Notes: generated by a model from the sequence alone, not told the origin. Positions 18,603 through 27,073 are shown, counted from the first letter of the stretch. The stretch: 64,000 bases of DNA from Promicromonospora umidemergens (GCF_024171995.1 NZ_JAMTCT010000022.1:1-64000), one strand, 5' to 3'. Translations and numbers: made by a program.

Positions 18603-19607
18603 ATGACCATCTATTCCCACCATCCCCAGCGGGGCAAGGTGCAGATCTTGGCGACCTTTCGTGGGCAGTCTGGTCTCACCTCGTCCACGGTGACGAGCGT
18701 GGAGTCCGTCGACCTGGCGGAGCCGATCGTGGAGGCGCTGAACAGGGTATCGGCGAGTGCGACGATCCCTGTGAGCTTCTGGGACACCCGTCATGGACCT
18801 GTGGGCCGCTTCCCGGCTGACCACATCGCCGCGCTGACCGATCCCGTGGCACGTCAGCACCTTCTTGTGGGGGCTCACAGCCTCTGGTACGTCATGACAA
18901 CCTGGCTGTTGCACAGCGCGCTGACCGATCTCGATGCCGCGCTGGAGGCAGCGCCTCCTCCGGTTCGGACGGCAATCGAAGCGGAGCTTGAGACCGAGGC
19001 CACTTGGCTGCGGTCTGGGCTGGCCGAAGAGTGGGAGGGTGCCGAGCCGCCTGCCCGAGACGACGAGCGGCGCATCTGGGAGCACGAGGAGCCGTTCGTC
19101 TACGCCGCTGAGTACGGCCTTGGCGACCGTGACCGGATGTACCTCGATCGACATGAAGCGTCCTTCACGGACGCAGAGCGTCAGCAAGCCGTCGACGACC
19201 TTCGGATGATGCTTGATGTGTACAAGCAGCGCTCCCCCCGTGCTGACGTGGCACTCGGACTGGATGGGTTCGACTTTTTCGTCGAGCCCATCGACGGAGA
19301 TCCGCTGGCTGAGGACCGCTTCTATCTCGAGATCGGTCCGTTGCTGTCTGAGGACGATGCGGGCCAGGGCCGGTGGGGGATCTCCCTGGGCCGGTGGGTG
19401 ACCGACGAGGTGGACGAGGAGGGCTACCCGATCGGGTCGACTGGGACAACATTCCTCGATGCCGGCTTCTCAGAGTCTCCTGCGCCTACCGAGATCGCAA
19501 AGCTGCTCGAAGTCACTCACGACCAGGTCGCCTCCTGGACCACAGCGGTCGTCGGCGATCCCCTTGAGGGGACTGGGCTCGTCGTGACCGACCGGGTCGG
19601 GAACTAG
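18603..19607 (+). CDS. Hypothetical protein
   Basis: 334 aa, acidic and soluble. The first 80 residues look beta-rich (GKVQILATFRGQSGLTSSTVTSVESVDLAEPI). The middle is helical with many acidic residues, and the C-terminal third again has beta character (GFDFFVEPIDGD...FYLEIGPLL). No motif, signal peptide or membrane segment is recognised. ATG 18603 has GGAAGGG about 11 bases upstream. Its good codon bias supports a real gene in the island, function unknown. Confidence 0.65.
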   Translation: MTIYSHHPQRGKVQILATFRGQSGLTSSTVTSVESVDLAEPIVEALNRVSASATIPVSFWDTRHGPVGRFPADHIAALTDPVARQHLLVGAHSLWYVMTTWLLHSALTDLDAALEAAPPPVRTAIEAELETEATWLRSGLAEEWEGAEPPARDDERRIWEHEEPFVYAAEYGLGDRDRMYLDRHEASFTDAERQQAVDDLRMMLDVYKQRSPRADVALGLDGFDFFVEPIDGDPLAEDRFYLEIGPLLSEDDAGQGRWGISLGRWVTDEVDEEGYPIGSTGTTFLDAGFSESPAPTEIAKLLEVTHDQVASWTTAVVGDPLEGTGLVVTDRVGN

Positions 19608-19645
19608 CGGCGGGCCGCGGAAGTCACGGACTTCTGTAGGCATGG

Positions 19646-19677
19646 ATGCTGCCGCGCCGGATTCGGCGCGGCAGCAT
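19646..19677. repeat. Perfect 14-bp inverted repeat (hairpin)
   Basis: ATGCTGCCGCGCCG and its exact complement are separated by GATT. It stands between the end of the 18603 gene and the argS remnant. There is no T-run on either side, so it may end both transcripts without being a textbook terminator. Confidence 0.6.
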
Positions 19678-19681
19678 GCAG

Positions 19682-19846
19682 GCGCGGTGATGCCCAGTAG
19701 TCGAGTCCTGTTGCCAGGGTTCGGCCGGTGAGGTCGGTCAGAGCGATCCGGTTGTCCCGGGTAGCAGAGTCTTCTGCCTTGAGTACGGTGCAGGCGTCGT
19801 AGAAGCGGGCGAACACGGCGGCGACGTCGAAGAGGTACGCGTTCAT
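19682..19846 (-). pseudogene. argS: Remnant of the C-terminal end of arginyl-tRNA synthetase
   Basis: The frame reads YLFDVAAVFARFYDACTVLKAEDSATRDNRIALTDLTGRTLATGLD, the conserved end of the DALR anticodon-binding domain of ArgS. After LD the frame shifts (LGITAP follows in another frame) and the normal C-terminus is lost. No other part of the synthetase is present. It is a fragment, about 50 of an expected 550 or more residues, inside the island. Confidence 0.8.
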
Positions 19847-19970
19847 TCCTTGTGGTCCTCCGCGGTCGCCGGAGCGGCGGTCCGATGCTCCTTCGGACGT
19901 GGTGGGATCCCGGTGCCGACCTCGATCCTGATTCCGTGCTGCACCGCGGGATCCGGCCGTCGACCTGACG

Positions 19971-21893
19971 CTATTCCGGCGGGATTCGCTTGACGCCGGC
20001 CGGGCCAGGGTGTGCGATCCCCTTGATCGTGGGGTTGTTGTAGTCGAAGGTGATCATCTGGAACCGGCTGTCCAAATTTCTGGGTGGCTTGTTGTCGGCG
20101 ATGATGATCTGCGCCTTGCTCTTCTCGAATGACATGACATCCATCTCAAACCTGCTATAGACGCGGTCGGCTAGTTCTTCCTGGTCGCCGAGTGCGAGTC
20201 GTGGTGTGTCCATGAGGAGGAACGAGGGGTAGTGGACGTCGGTCCAGTTCCTCGACTCTTCGAGCGCGACGGTGTTCACCGCGAGCCAGTAGGCCAGCTG
20301 TGTGAGGGTGATGATCCCTCCGCCTTTGCTTACCTGAGCGAACGTCTTGTCAGCGAAGGTTGGTAGGTAGGTTTTCGGATCGATCTTGGCTCGCTCTACG
20401 GCGGGGATGCCGAAGTGTCCAACGACGACGTTGAAGCGGTCGGCGAGCAGTTCAACGAGCAGCTGGCGGCGTTCAGCGGCGTTGGCTTCAAGTTCCCTGA
20501 GCCGCGCCCTGGCCTCCGTCTGCTCCTGTTGAAGCCGTTCTGCTGTGTCGGCGATTTCCTGCACTTGGTCCCACTGGCGGAGCAGTGCTTCGTAGCGCTG
20601 TTGATTCGCGCGACCTTTCTCGCGCTGGCCGACGGCGTCGGCGTACCGCTGAAGCCGTGGCGTCGCCACCGTCTTGGTGCGCTCGTCGATCTCTCGGGAC
20701 AGGTCGGCGACGAGTCCTTCGCGTTTGCGTAGGGTGTGCCGGACCTGCCCTGTCTGCTCTGTGATGATGTTCAGCTGCTGCGCCAGCTGCTCGATCTGGT
20801 CGTCGATTCGCTTGATCTCAGCCTCGGCCGGCCGCTTCTTGCGTACTGACGTTGGGTCTTCCTGCAGGCAGACCGGGCAGGCGTCCTGCGGCACCTCGCG
20901 CTGGTTAAGCGCCTGCGAGCATCGAGGACAGTTCACAAACTCGATGAGCCCGATGAGCTCTGTCGCGCTGGAGGCGCGCAGCAGACGCTCTCGTGAGCGG
21001 CTCAGCCGCTGACGTTCCAGCTCCAGTTCCCTGCGGCTCGCCGCGAGTGCGGCAGCCGTGTCAGCGATATGTGTGACGTCACGGTCGGCCTCGCTGAGGA
21101 GCCGCCGAAGTGTCTGTGTGCGGTCGTCGAAGAACTCGTCGAGCTCGTTGCGCAGCAGCTCGATAGTCTGCGCGGCTTGCTCCTCTTCGCTCCTGGCCTT
21201 GTCGAGGGCGATCTGAGCGTCGAACCGGCTGGTGGTACCACTCGACTTCACGACGTCCTTCGCGATCGTGAGGGCCTTCTTCGCTTCGTTGATCTCGCCC
21301 TTGATGATGTTGATGCGGGACTGGAAGGCGAGCATCTCAGTGTTGACTAGGCCGAACATCAGCTCGAACGTCTTGCGCCGCTTGAGGTCGAGCGGGGCTT
21401 CGTCCGAGCCGGCGATCGATCGGTTCATGACGTCCTGGGAGACGTACATGAACCGAAAGACGTCGTTGAAGGTGATCAGGTCGCCAGCCCTCATGCTGCT
21501 GCCACTGGCCGCCGCCCGGGCGTCTGTCGGGAGGCCCATGGCGGCCATGAGCAGGTCACTGATCTTGGGCTCGGCATCGACGCGGTGATCGTCAAGCCGG
21601 ACGCCGCGCCCAAGGTCCTCGACACGTACGGTCTTACTCGGCTTGCTGGCGATGGCCCGCGAGAGTCGCAGGCGGCGGTCCCCGATCTGGATGGTCAGGT
21701 GCACGTCGGTGACCGACTCGACGACGGGCGAGAGGTGCGCGTTGCCGCCGATGCCGTGCTTGATGAGTTCGAACAGCGTCGTCTTGCCGACACCGGTCGG
21801 ACCGGCCAGTACCGTGAGGTCGCGGTCGAACTGGTAGAAGAACTCGTCCTTCACGGTGTTGATCTGGATCCTCTCCAGACGGAACTTCGTCAT
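19971..21893 (-). CDS. Lamassu/ABC-three-component SMC-like ATPase with zinc hook
   Basis: A 640-aa Rad50-like protein. It has an N-terminal P-loop AGPTGVGKTTLFELI, long coiled coils, and a central zinc hook of two CxxC pairs (CPRCSQALNQREVPQDACPVCL). The C-terminal ATPase half has a signature-like TLTQLAYWLAV and Walker B FLLMDTPRL, where Thr stands at the usual Glu. In Lamassu (DdmC/LmuB) this subunit senses DNA ends or structures and releases the nuclease. Its ATG overlaps the stop of the middle component by 4 bp, so the three genes form one translationally coupled operon. Confidence 0.85.
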   Translation of the reverse strand: MTKFRLERIQINTVKDEFFYQFDRDLTVLAGPTGVGKTTLFELIKHGIGGNAHLSPVVESVTDVHLTIQIGDRRLRLSRAIASKPSKTVRVEDLGRGVRLDDHRVDAEPKISDLLMAAMGLPTDARAAASGSSMRAGDLITFNDVFRFMYVSQDVMNRSIAGSDEAPLDLKRRKTFELMFGLVNTEMLAFQSRINIIKGEINEAKKALTIAKDVVKSSGTTSRFDAQIALDKARSEEEQAAQTIELLRNELDEFFDDRTQTLRRLLSEADRDVTHIADTAAALAASRRELELERQRLSRSRERLLRASSATELIGLIEFVNCPRCSQALNQREVPQDACPVCLQEDPTSVRKKRPAEAEIKRIDDQIEQLAQQLNIITEQTGQVRHTLRKREGLVADLSREIDERTKTVATPRLQRYADAVGQREKGRANQQRYEALLRQWDQVQEIADTAERLQQEQTEARARLRELEANAAERRQLLVELLADRFNVVVGHFGIPAVERAKIDPKTYLPTFADKTFAQVSKGGGIITLTQLAYWLAVNTVALEESRNWTDVHYPSFLLMDTPRLALGDQEELADRVYSRFEMDVMSFEKSKAQIIIADNKPPRNLDSRFQMITFDYNNPTIKGIAHPGPAGVKRIPPE

Positions 21894-22423
21894 GCGATCA
21901 CCTCCCGATGGCTGCGGTCCATGAGGTCAGGTAGACGCTCGTAGATCATGTTCTTGAGTTGGTTCCCGGTCATCGTGCTGGTGAGCGATGCAATGCGAGT
22001 ACATGCCTGCATGACGGTGTTCCACTCGCTACGACTGGCCAGTTCGCCCGCTGTCTCATGCCCCGCGTGGGTCGACTTGAACTTGAGCGCGCCCCGCTGG
22101 CCCTTGGTAGCGGTGACGAGACCGCGGCTGAGCAGGCGGCCGAGCACGTCGTAGTAGCGGTCGTCCCAGGGGCCGTACTTGTACCGGATCATCGGATCGT
22201 CGATCACAGCAGGATCATCGTCGGCCGCAGGGATGTCGACCGCGTCGTCGATCACCCGCCCGACGACATGGGGGTAGCGGACCAGGAAGTCCATCTTGGC
22301 AAGCTTGGTCAGCCCGTTCAGCACGCCATTGGAGCCAGGCGCCTGACACGCGGCATCGATCAGGAGGAGCACTCGCGCCTCGTGATAGGCGGTGTCGTCG
22401 ACAACTCGCGATTCGTCAGTCAT
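21890..22423 (-). CDS. Lamassu/ABC-three-component middle component
   Basis: A 177-aa protein with the typical pattern EARVLLLIDAACQAPGSNGVLNGLTKLAKMDFLVRYP and RYKYGPWDDRYYDVLGRLLSRGLV, read as winged-helix-like. It corresponds in position and size to DdmB/LmuC and to ABC-3C middle components, which bridge ATPase and effector. ATG 22423 has GGGAGG 8 bases upstream and overlaps the stop of the nuclease gene (ATGA). Longer frames to 22504 lie inside that gene and are rejected. Confidence 0.8.
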   Translation of the reverse strand: MTDESRVVDDTAYHEARVLLLIDAACQAPGSNGVLNGLTKLAKMDFLVRYPHVVGRVIDDAVDIPAADDDPAVIDDPMIRYKYGPWDDRYYDVLGRLLSRGLVTATKGQRGALKFKSTHAGHETAGELASRSEWNTVMQACTRIASLTSTMTGNQLKNMIYERLPDLMDRSHREVIA

Positions 22424-23685
22424 GGCCGACCTCCCGCAGCGATTCGGTCTCGAGCCGCGGCGACGTCGAAGCGGTCCGAGAACCACACCTCGCACTGTTC
22501 GCACAAGTCGGCGATAGCGCCAGTCAGGTTGTCGATGTCGAGCTCGTTGAACTCGACGGTGCCGGCCAGCGACTCAAGCCGTTGTTCCAGCTCATGCCAC
22601 AGCGCGGAGTTGGTCCCGGTTGTTCGTTCGACCTCACGGACGAGTCGTAGCAGCCGGAGTTCAACGGTTTCGAAGCGATCCTGCTCGCCAGGGACATCGA
22701 ATGCGGCATCCCGGATTCGGAAGTAGCGAGTACGCAGACGTCGGGCGTGCGCGATGACGTTGTCGGACAGTTCCCCGACGGTCAGTTTGATTCCGAGGTT
22801 CGACGAGTCGTAGACGCGTGGAGGCGGTCCGTAGCCATCGGCTCGCTCAAGCGCCACGGACACCGCCAGGTCGATCTCGGGGAGCGACACCACGCGCTTC
22901 TCGACCGTTGCCGCGAGCGACCCGTTGCTCGAAGTTGGCAGGGCCGCACGAGGGGTAGGGCCATCGCCCTGCATCTTTGGTCGAACCACCGACAGGACCG
23001 CCTGCCAAATGGCCCCTCCCGATCCGGGCCGGTCTAGCAGGGCAGCTACTGGCTCGGCATACGCAGACGGCGCCATGTACTTGACGTGGTCCCGGTGTGG
23101 CTTGTTGCCGTCGATGTGGAGACCAGAGAGGAACTCGGCAGTGGAGAGCCGATCCAACGGCAGACCGTTGTCAAGCCTCCTGGCGGCGCCGATGAACTTG
23201 TCGAGCGTGTCCGCGTGCCCCCCGATGCTGACGTCGTTGACACCCCGGGTATTGAAGTCGTGGCACGCCCTGCCTACGTCGCGGGCATCGCCCCCGAGCT
23301 CAGAAGTGGTGACCAGCCGACATGTCACCGCCTTGTTGTGGCACAACCAATTCCGCAGGAGGTGCAGCACACCGGCGTCGTTCAGCAGGCTGCGGTATGA
23401 GGTGATAGCCCCAACCTGCGGTTCACGATGTTTTGCTGAGACGATCTCGACCTGTCCGCCGCGATGAACGATCCAGTCCTCGTGCCACTCACAGGTCAGC
23501 TGGAAGTTGAAGCCCTTCGAGCGCTTCGCCTCAAGCCAGTCGGCATAGGCCCTCAGGACATCAACGGCAGCCATCGCGACCTGCCACTCATACCGTGCGG
23601 CGGTCGCAGCTCCGCTGTCTTCGACCGGGGCGGTCGACAAGATCGCCTGTGTAGGTTTATCAGTGCCATCGACGACGTCGGCCAC
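22420..23685 (-). CDS. Lamassu/ABC-three-component effector with Cap4-like (DUF4297) nuclease domain
   Basis: 421 aa starting with GTG. The N-terminal part (residues 30-90: RYEWQVAMAAVDVLRAYA, LTCEWHEDWIV, VEIVSAKHRE) fits the Cap4/DUF4297 PD-(D/E)xK fold, with Glu66, Asp70 and Lys85 as likely active-site residues. The Gln that usually precedes the Lys is replaced by Ala. The C-terminal half is a helical region that would dock on the ATPase. In Vibrio DdmA and Lamassu LmuA this subunit degrades DNA once released. It is first gene of the operon; no clear Shine-Dalgarno sequence is seen. Confidence 0.75.
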   Translation of the reverse strand: MADVVDGTDKPTQAILSTAPVEDSGAATAARYEWQVAMAAVDVLRAYADWLEAKRSKGFNFQLTCEWHEDWIVHRGGQVEIVSAKHREPQVGAITSYRSLLNDAGVLHLLRNWLCHNKAVTCRLVTTSELGGDARDVGRACHDFNTRGVNDVSIGGHADTLDKFIGAARRLDNGLPLDRLSTAEFLSGLHIDGNKPHRDHVKYMAPSAYAEPVAALLDRPGSGGAIWQAVLSVVRPKMQGDGPTPRAALPTSSNGSLAATVEKRVVSLPEIDLAVSVALERADGYGPPPRVYDSSNLGIKLTVGELSDNVIAHARRLRTRYFRIRDAAFDVPGEQDRFETVELRLLRLVREVERTTGTNSALWHELEQRLESLAGTVEFNELDIDNLTGAIADLCEQCEVWFSDRFDVAAARDRIAAGGRP

Positions 23686-24014
23686 GGCGATAATCTACGA
23701 GACGCATGAGAGTGTGTCACGCATCTGCACGGGTGAACTGACCTGCAACGACGTAGTGGCGAGCTGCCGAAGCTGACATCGTCGGTGACGAGTCCGTCGG
23801 ACTCGGGAGCGATATGCGCCGACAGCGTCGGGCATGAATGCCCCACTACGGAACCGCCGGCGCCGTCCAGGCCCAGCGCCAGCAGGTCCTGAACGATTGC
23901 CCGAAAAAGCAGCGATCAACGACCCAATGAGACGAACAGCACACTCATCAAAATAACCAACACGTACACGTCTCGTTTGACTTGACAACTACTGAGAGAG
24001 GGCTCTCGGTGTCC
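23686..24014. other. 330-bp gap between the Lamassu-like operon and the recombinase gene
   Basis: Holds the promoter of the minus-strand three-gene operon, AT-richer near 23,685-23,700. The stretch 23,940-23,995 is AT-rich with a TTGACTTGACAACT string. No gene is supported. Confidence 0.5.
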
Positions 24015-24572
24015 CTACTCCTCCCTGGTGAGGACGTTGTGCACCGTCCCGACCGAGACACCGACAGCTAGTGCGATGGCGCGGATCGGCTCGCCCTGGT
24101 TGCGAAGCGACAGGATTCCGGCGCGCCTGACGTCGTTGACCACTGTCGGTCGGCCGCCCACATCACCGCGTTCGCGCGCCGCTTGCAGACCGGTCTTGAT
24201 CCTCTGGCTGAGGAGTCTGCGACGTAGTTCGGCGATGTCTCGGCCCTGGTCCAGGAAGAGCGAGCGTTTGGTGTGATCACCAGCGGCGATGCCTTCGAGG
24301 ACCTTGACCGCCACTCCCTGCTCGAACAGGTCGTTCAGCACGTTCAAGCCCTCCAGCATGCTCTGCGCGAGATGCTTGGCCCTCGTGACGACGAGCATGT
24401 CGCCTGGACGCAGATGGTCCAGCGCGGCCAGGAGCTGGGGGCGGTTCTTGATCAGGCGCCGTCGGCTCGCCTCCTCCTCGAAGACGCGTGCACAGATCGG
24501 GTCGAGTAGCTCGTGCTGCCGATCGGCGTCGCGGGCGTCGCCGGTGACCCGTACCAGGCCGATGAGCGTCAC
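24015..24572 (-). CDS. Resolvase/invertase-type recombinase with altered catalytic residues
   Basis: 185 aa, small serine-recombinase layout: catalytic domain (LIGLVRVTGDARDADRQ...RPQLLAALDHLRPGDMLVVTRAKHLAQSM), long helix, then a C-terminal helix-turn-helix (IRAIALAVGVSVGTVHNVL). Aligned with gamma-delta resolvase, the nucleophile position (ARVS) is Thr, and the D-R-L-G-R motif reads K-H-L-A-Q, so the Ser nucleophile and two active-site Arg are changed. GTG 24572 is preferred: it matches the family N-terminus and has GGAGG about 11 bases upstream. It is the only recombinase in the island and sits near its right end. It may be inactive, or an odd subfamily. Confidence 0.8.
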   Translation of the reverse strand: MTLIGLVRVTGDARDADRQHELLDPICARVFEEEASRRRLIKNRPQLLAALDHLRPGDMLVVTRAKHLAQSMLEGLNVLNDLFEQGVAVKVLEGIAAGDHTKRSLFLDQGRDIAELRRRLLSQRIKTGLQAARERGDVGGRPTVVNDVRRAGILSLRNQGEPIRAIALAVGVSVGTVHNVLTREE

Positions 24573-24613
24573 CGTGTTCCGCAGCCTCCATGTCGAGCAT
24601 CCGTGTACGGGGC

Positions 24614-24644
24614 TCGACGATACGTGTCGATGACGGTCTCGACC
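24614..24644. other. Possible recombinase binding site (res-like)
   Basis: TCGAC-N7-GTCGA at 24614-24630 and GGTCTCGACC at 24635-24644 are two small inverted repeats just upstream of the recombinase start, where resolvases often bind. Based on position and symmetry only. Confidence 0.25.
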
Positions 24645-24831
24645 GAGCGGCGGGTTCAGGGAGCGCGGAGGTTTGTTGAACACGGCGGACCCGGCGCAGA
24701 CGTATCCGCGGACTGTGTCGCTCCTGGTAGTCCGGGGAAAGGTGAGTCTTGCCGAGCCCAGCCGGCGCGCGTCAAGAGCAGGCTGTCGCGCCTCTCATGC
24801 GCCCCTGTGCGGATTGTGACCCTTCACAACA

Positions 24832-24837
24832 TCGGCG
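24832..24837. other. attR-like core of the island
   Basis: TCGGCG in the codons AAC-ATC-GGC, where the native 3' part of the methyltransferase gene begins again. Confidence 0.5.
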
Positions 24838-25253
24838 CGGCGATGCGGGCGTGCGCGGCTCTCGGGGTGGACGTCGTGCTGTTCACCCCGAGCTGTGCGG
24901 ACCCGCTGTACCGGCGAGCGGTCAGAGTCTCGATGGGTACCGTCTTCCAGGTCCCGTGGACGCGGATCGACCCCTGGCCCAGTGGCATCCAGACCTTGCG
25001 CGAGCACGGCTTCACGGTGGGGGCGCTCGCGCTCGAGGAGGACTCGATCAGCCTGGACGACCTGGTGGCGGACCCGCCCGAGAAGCTCGCCCTGGTGCTC
25101 GGCACGGAGGGCGACGGGCTCAAGCCCCGCACGATCGCCGGGTGCGACATGACGGTCCGGATCCCGATGTCCGGGGGAGTGGACTCGCTGAACGTCGCCT
25201 CGGCCGTGGCGGTCGCTGCCTGGGCGACGCGGGTGCCGGACGGCGATCGCTGA
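24832..25253 (+). pseudogene. Displaced native 3' part of the TrmH-family methyltransferase gene
   Basis: Encodes IGAAMRACAALGVDVVLFTPSCADPLYRRAVRV... to the end, including LGTEGDGLKPRTIAGCDM and IPMSGGVDSLNVASA. It is about 90 percent identical by eye to the C-terminal part of the left copy. It lacks the N-terminal substrate domain and the start. The frame is open upstream only by chance through island sequence. This is the chromosomal remainder cut off by the island. Confidence 0.85.
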
Positions 25254-25466
25254 ACCAACCAGGGCCCCGTCGACTACGCGTGAACGGTGCGGGCGACCTG
25301 ATGCTCTCTGTGCAAGGCACGGGCAACGCCTCGCCGCCGGCCTGCGCAAGGGCCTCTCGCAGACAGGCGAGGGGCCCTTCGTCGCGCCGGGCAGCGTTGC
25401 TTGACCTCGCCCAAGGGGCGACGCTCATGCTGAGGGACGCCGATACCCCGACAGCACAGGAGACAC

Positions 25467-26381
25467 ATGACGAACGAGAAGAACGACCTGACCGCCGGCA
25501 GCTTCCAGGCGATGACCGGCCTGACCGCCAAGGCGCTCCGCCTCTATGCCGAGCGCGGCATCCTGGCACCGGCATCGGTCGATCCTGACACCGGATACCG
25601 CCGCTACGCACGCTCCCAGCTGCAGCACGGGATGACCACCGACCTCCTGCGACGCGCCCAGGTCCCGTTGTCCGAGCTCGCCTCGGCGACCAGCTTCCCC
25701 TTCGACCAGTGGCGCGAGACGGTCGAGACGAGACCGCACCTCGAGGACTTCTGTCTTGCCGTCGCCGAGCACGTCACCACGTTCGACCCGGCGGACTTCA
25801 CCGCCCATGCCTCGGAGGCCCCGGCTCTCGACTGGGTCGGCGTCGTCATCGACCTCGACGTCCCCGAGGACATCGACGGCAGGATCGAGGCGTTCACCGG
25901 TCTGGCGGTCGAGACGCCCGCCGTCGGCAAGGCGTTCGGCGAGGCGCTCACCGACCTCGGTGTCGGGCCCGCTGACGTGTGCTGGACGGCGGTCCCCGAG
26001 ACGACCACGAGGAGCGGGGGCGGGCAGCTTCTCCTGGCCCGCCCCGGTCCGGCCCACCTGGGTGCGGCTGATCGCGAGCACATCGCGGGACGAGTGCGTT
26101 CCAGCACCGGACAGAGCGTCGTCCCGGTGACAGGGACGCTCCCACCGCGCGTCGAGATCACGTTCACGGCCGCCATCACCGATGATCCGACACCGGTCGA
26201 GGAGGCCGCCGCGGGGTATCTGCATGTTCTCGCCTTCGAGGACTACGTCGGACGACGCCGGCTCACCGCCGTCCTGCCCACCGCACGGCAGGTCGTCCAC
26301 GCGGCGACGTGGTTCTCCTTCGATGCCGTCGATGAACCGGCCAGCGTCTTCGACGTACTCCCACCCGCACCCGTGGCCTGA
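25467..26381 (+). CDS. MerR-type transcription regulator with ligand-binding C-terminal domain
   Basis: 304 aa. The N-terminal MerR-like wing-HTH is SFQAMTGLTAKALRLYAERGILAPASVDPDTGYRRYARSQL. The rest is a two-part effector domain resembling BmrR/GyrI-like drug-binding folds (VDLDVPEDIDGRIEAFTGLAV; PRVEITFTAAITDD...AAAGYLHVLAFEDY). It probably senses a small molecule in the cytoplasm. ATG 25467 follows GGAGA. No obvious target gene is adjacent; it is the first complete chromosomal gene after the island. Confidence 0.75.
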   Translation: MTNEKNDLTAGSFQAMTGLTAKALRLYAERGILAPASVDPDTGYRRYARSQLQHGMTTDLLRRAQVPLSELASATSFPFDQWRETVETRPHLEDFCLAVAEHVTTFDPADFTAHASEAPALDWVGVVIDLDVPEDIDGRIEAFTGLAVETPAVGKAFGEALTDLGVGPADVCWTAVPETTTRSGGGQLLLARPGPAHLGAADREHIAGRVRSSTGQSVVPVTGTLPPRVEITFTAAITDDPTPVEEAAAGYLHVLAFEDYVGRRRLTAVLPTARQVVHAATWFSFDAVDEPASVFDVLPPAPVA

Positions 26382-26418
26382 CGGCCTGACGCCGTTCAGC
26401 CGGGCTGAAGGCCCCACG

Positions 26419-26835
26419 TCAGCGGCCAGCTTGATCCAGCATGGCGTCGAGGCGCGCGCGAGCACGTTGTGCCCAGACGGCGCCAGCATTGCTCGGGGTG
26501 TCGTATGCGATCGCGGTGAGGTAGTACCTGCGCGCCGTGGACGTCTTGCCTTGTGCAACAAGCATGTCCGCGATCTCGGTTGCGGCGCGTGGTGCCCATG
26601 CCTCGTGCCGCGAGTCGACTGCACGCTGGAAGAACGATCGAGCTTCGTCGTGCTGCCCCGTCTCGCGCGACAGGTTTCCCATCCACCAGAGGCCTGCGGG
26701 CGTCCCGTGGTGACTGTCTGAGTCGATCGCCTGCCGGAACGCCCGCCGCGCCCCGGCGACATCTCCTCGGGACTCACGGCGTACACCCACGTTGATCGCC
26801 GCACGCGGCGTTCGCCAGCGAAGGGGCCAGATCAC
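26419..26835 (-). CDS. Small TPR-repeat protein
   Basis: 138 aa with about three helix-hairpin repeats: RGDVAGARRAFRQAIDSDS, TGQHDEARSFFQRAVDSRH and QGKTSTARRYYLTAIAYDT, the A-x-x-F/Y-x-x-A-I/V pattern of TPR/Sel1 units. It probably binds a protein partner. GTG 26835 has an excellent AAGGAGG 6 bases upstream. Confidence 0.7.
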   Translation of the reverse strand: MIWPLRWRTPRAAINVGVRRESRGDVAGARRAFRQAIDSDSHHGTPAGLWWMGNLSRETGQHDEARSFFQRAVDSRHEAWAPRAATEIADMLVAQGKTSTARRYYLTAIAYDTPSNAGAVWAQRARARLDAMLDQAGR

Positions 26836-26908
26836 AGTTTCCTCCTTGTGGGCGGCTCACAACCTCCTTGGGCAGAGTATTGGGCTCGGTCGGGGACCGG
26901 TCCCGAGC

Positions 26909-26941
26909 ACGCCATGGTCCACGAGGGACGCCATGGTCCAC
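26909..26941. repeat. Two direct copies of a 14-bp repeat
   Basis: ACGCCATGGTCCAC at 26909-26922 and 26928-26941 (19-bp period), next to the palindrome GGGACCGGTCCC at 26894-26905. They lie in the roughly 240-bp gap between the TPR gene and the MHYT gene. Function unknown. Confidence 0.5.
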
Positions 26942-27073
26942 CGATCCGAGCGGGATCCGGTGGAGGACGGCGTGGCACGCAGAAGATGGCGTGGCCGACG
27001 GCGCGGGTGGACGACTTCTCCAGGGAGACCCGAGGTCACCCGCGCAGCGCGTCGGAGCAGCTGGGACCGGCGG

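Larger units (their letters stand above)
4181..24837. mobile_element. Gene-restoring genomic island inserted in a TrmH-family methyltransferase gene
   Basis: About 20.65 kb separates the 5' part of the methyltransferase gene (to about 4186) from its displaced native 3' part (from about 24,832). The shared sequence at the two junctions is TCGGCG at 4181-4186 and 24832-24837, in the same codon context (asparagine, valine or isoleucine, glycine). The insert carries its own 3' part of the target gene at the left end and a resolvase-like gene near the right end. Cargo includes at least four probable antiviral modules and gene remnants. Boundaries are inferred from the split gene; exact crossover bases are uncertain by a few tens of bases. 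Confidence 0.85.

Noticed and set aside
18378-19187. 269-codon minus frame
   Set aside because: Antisense to the 18603 gene, which has better codon bias and a Shine-Dalgarno sequence.
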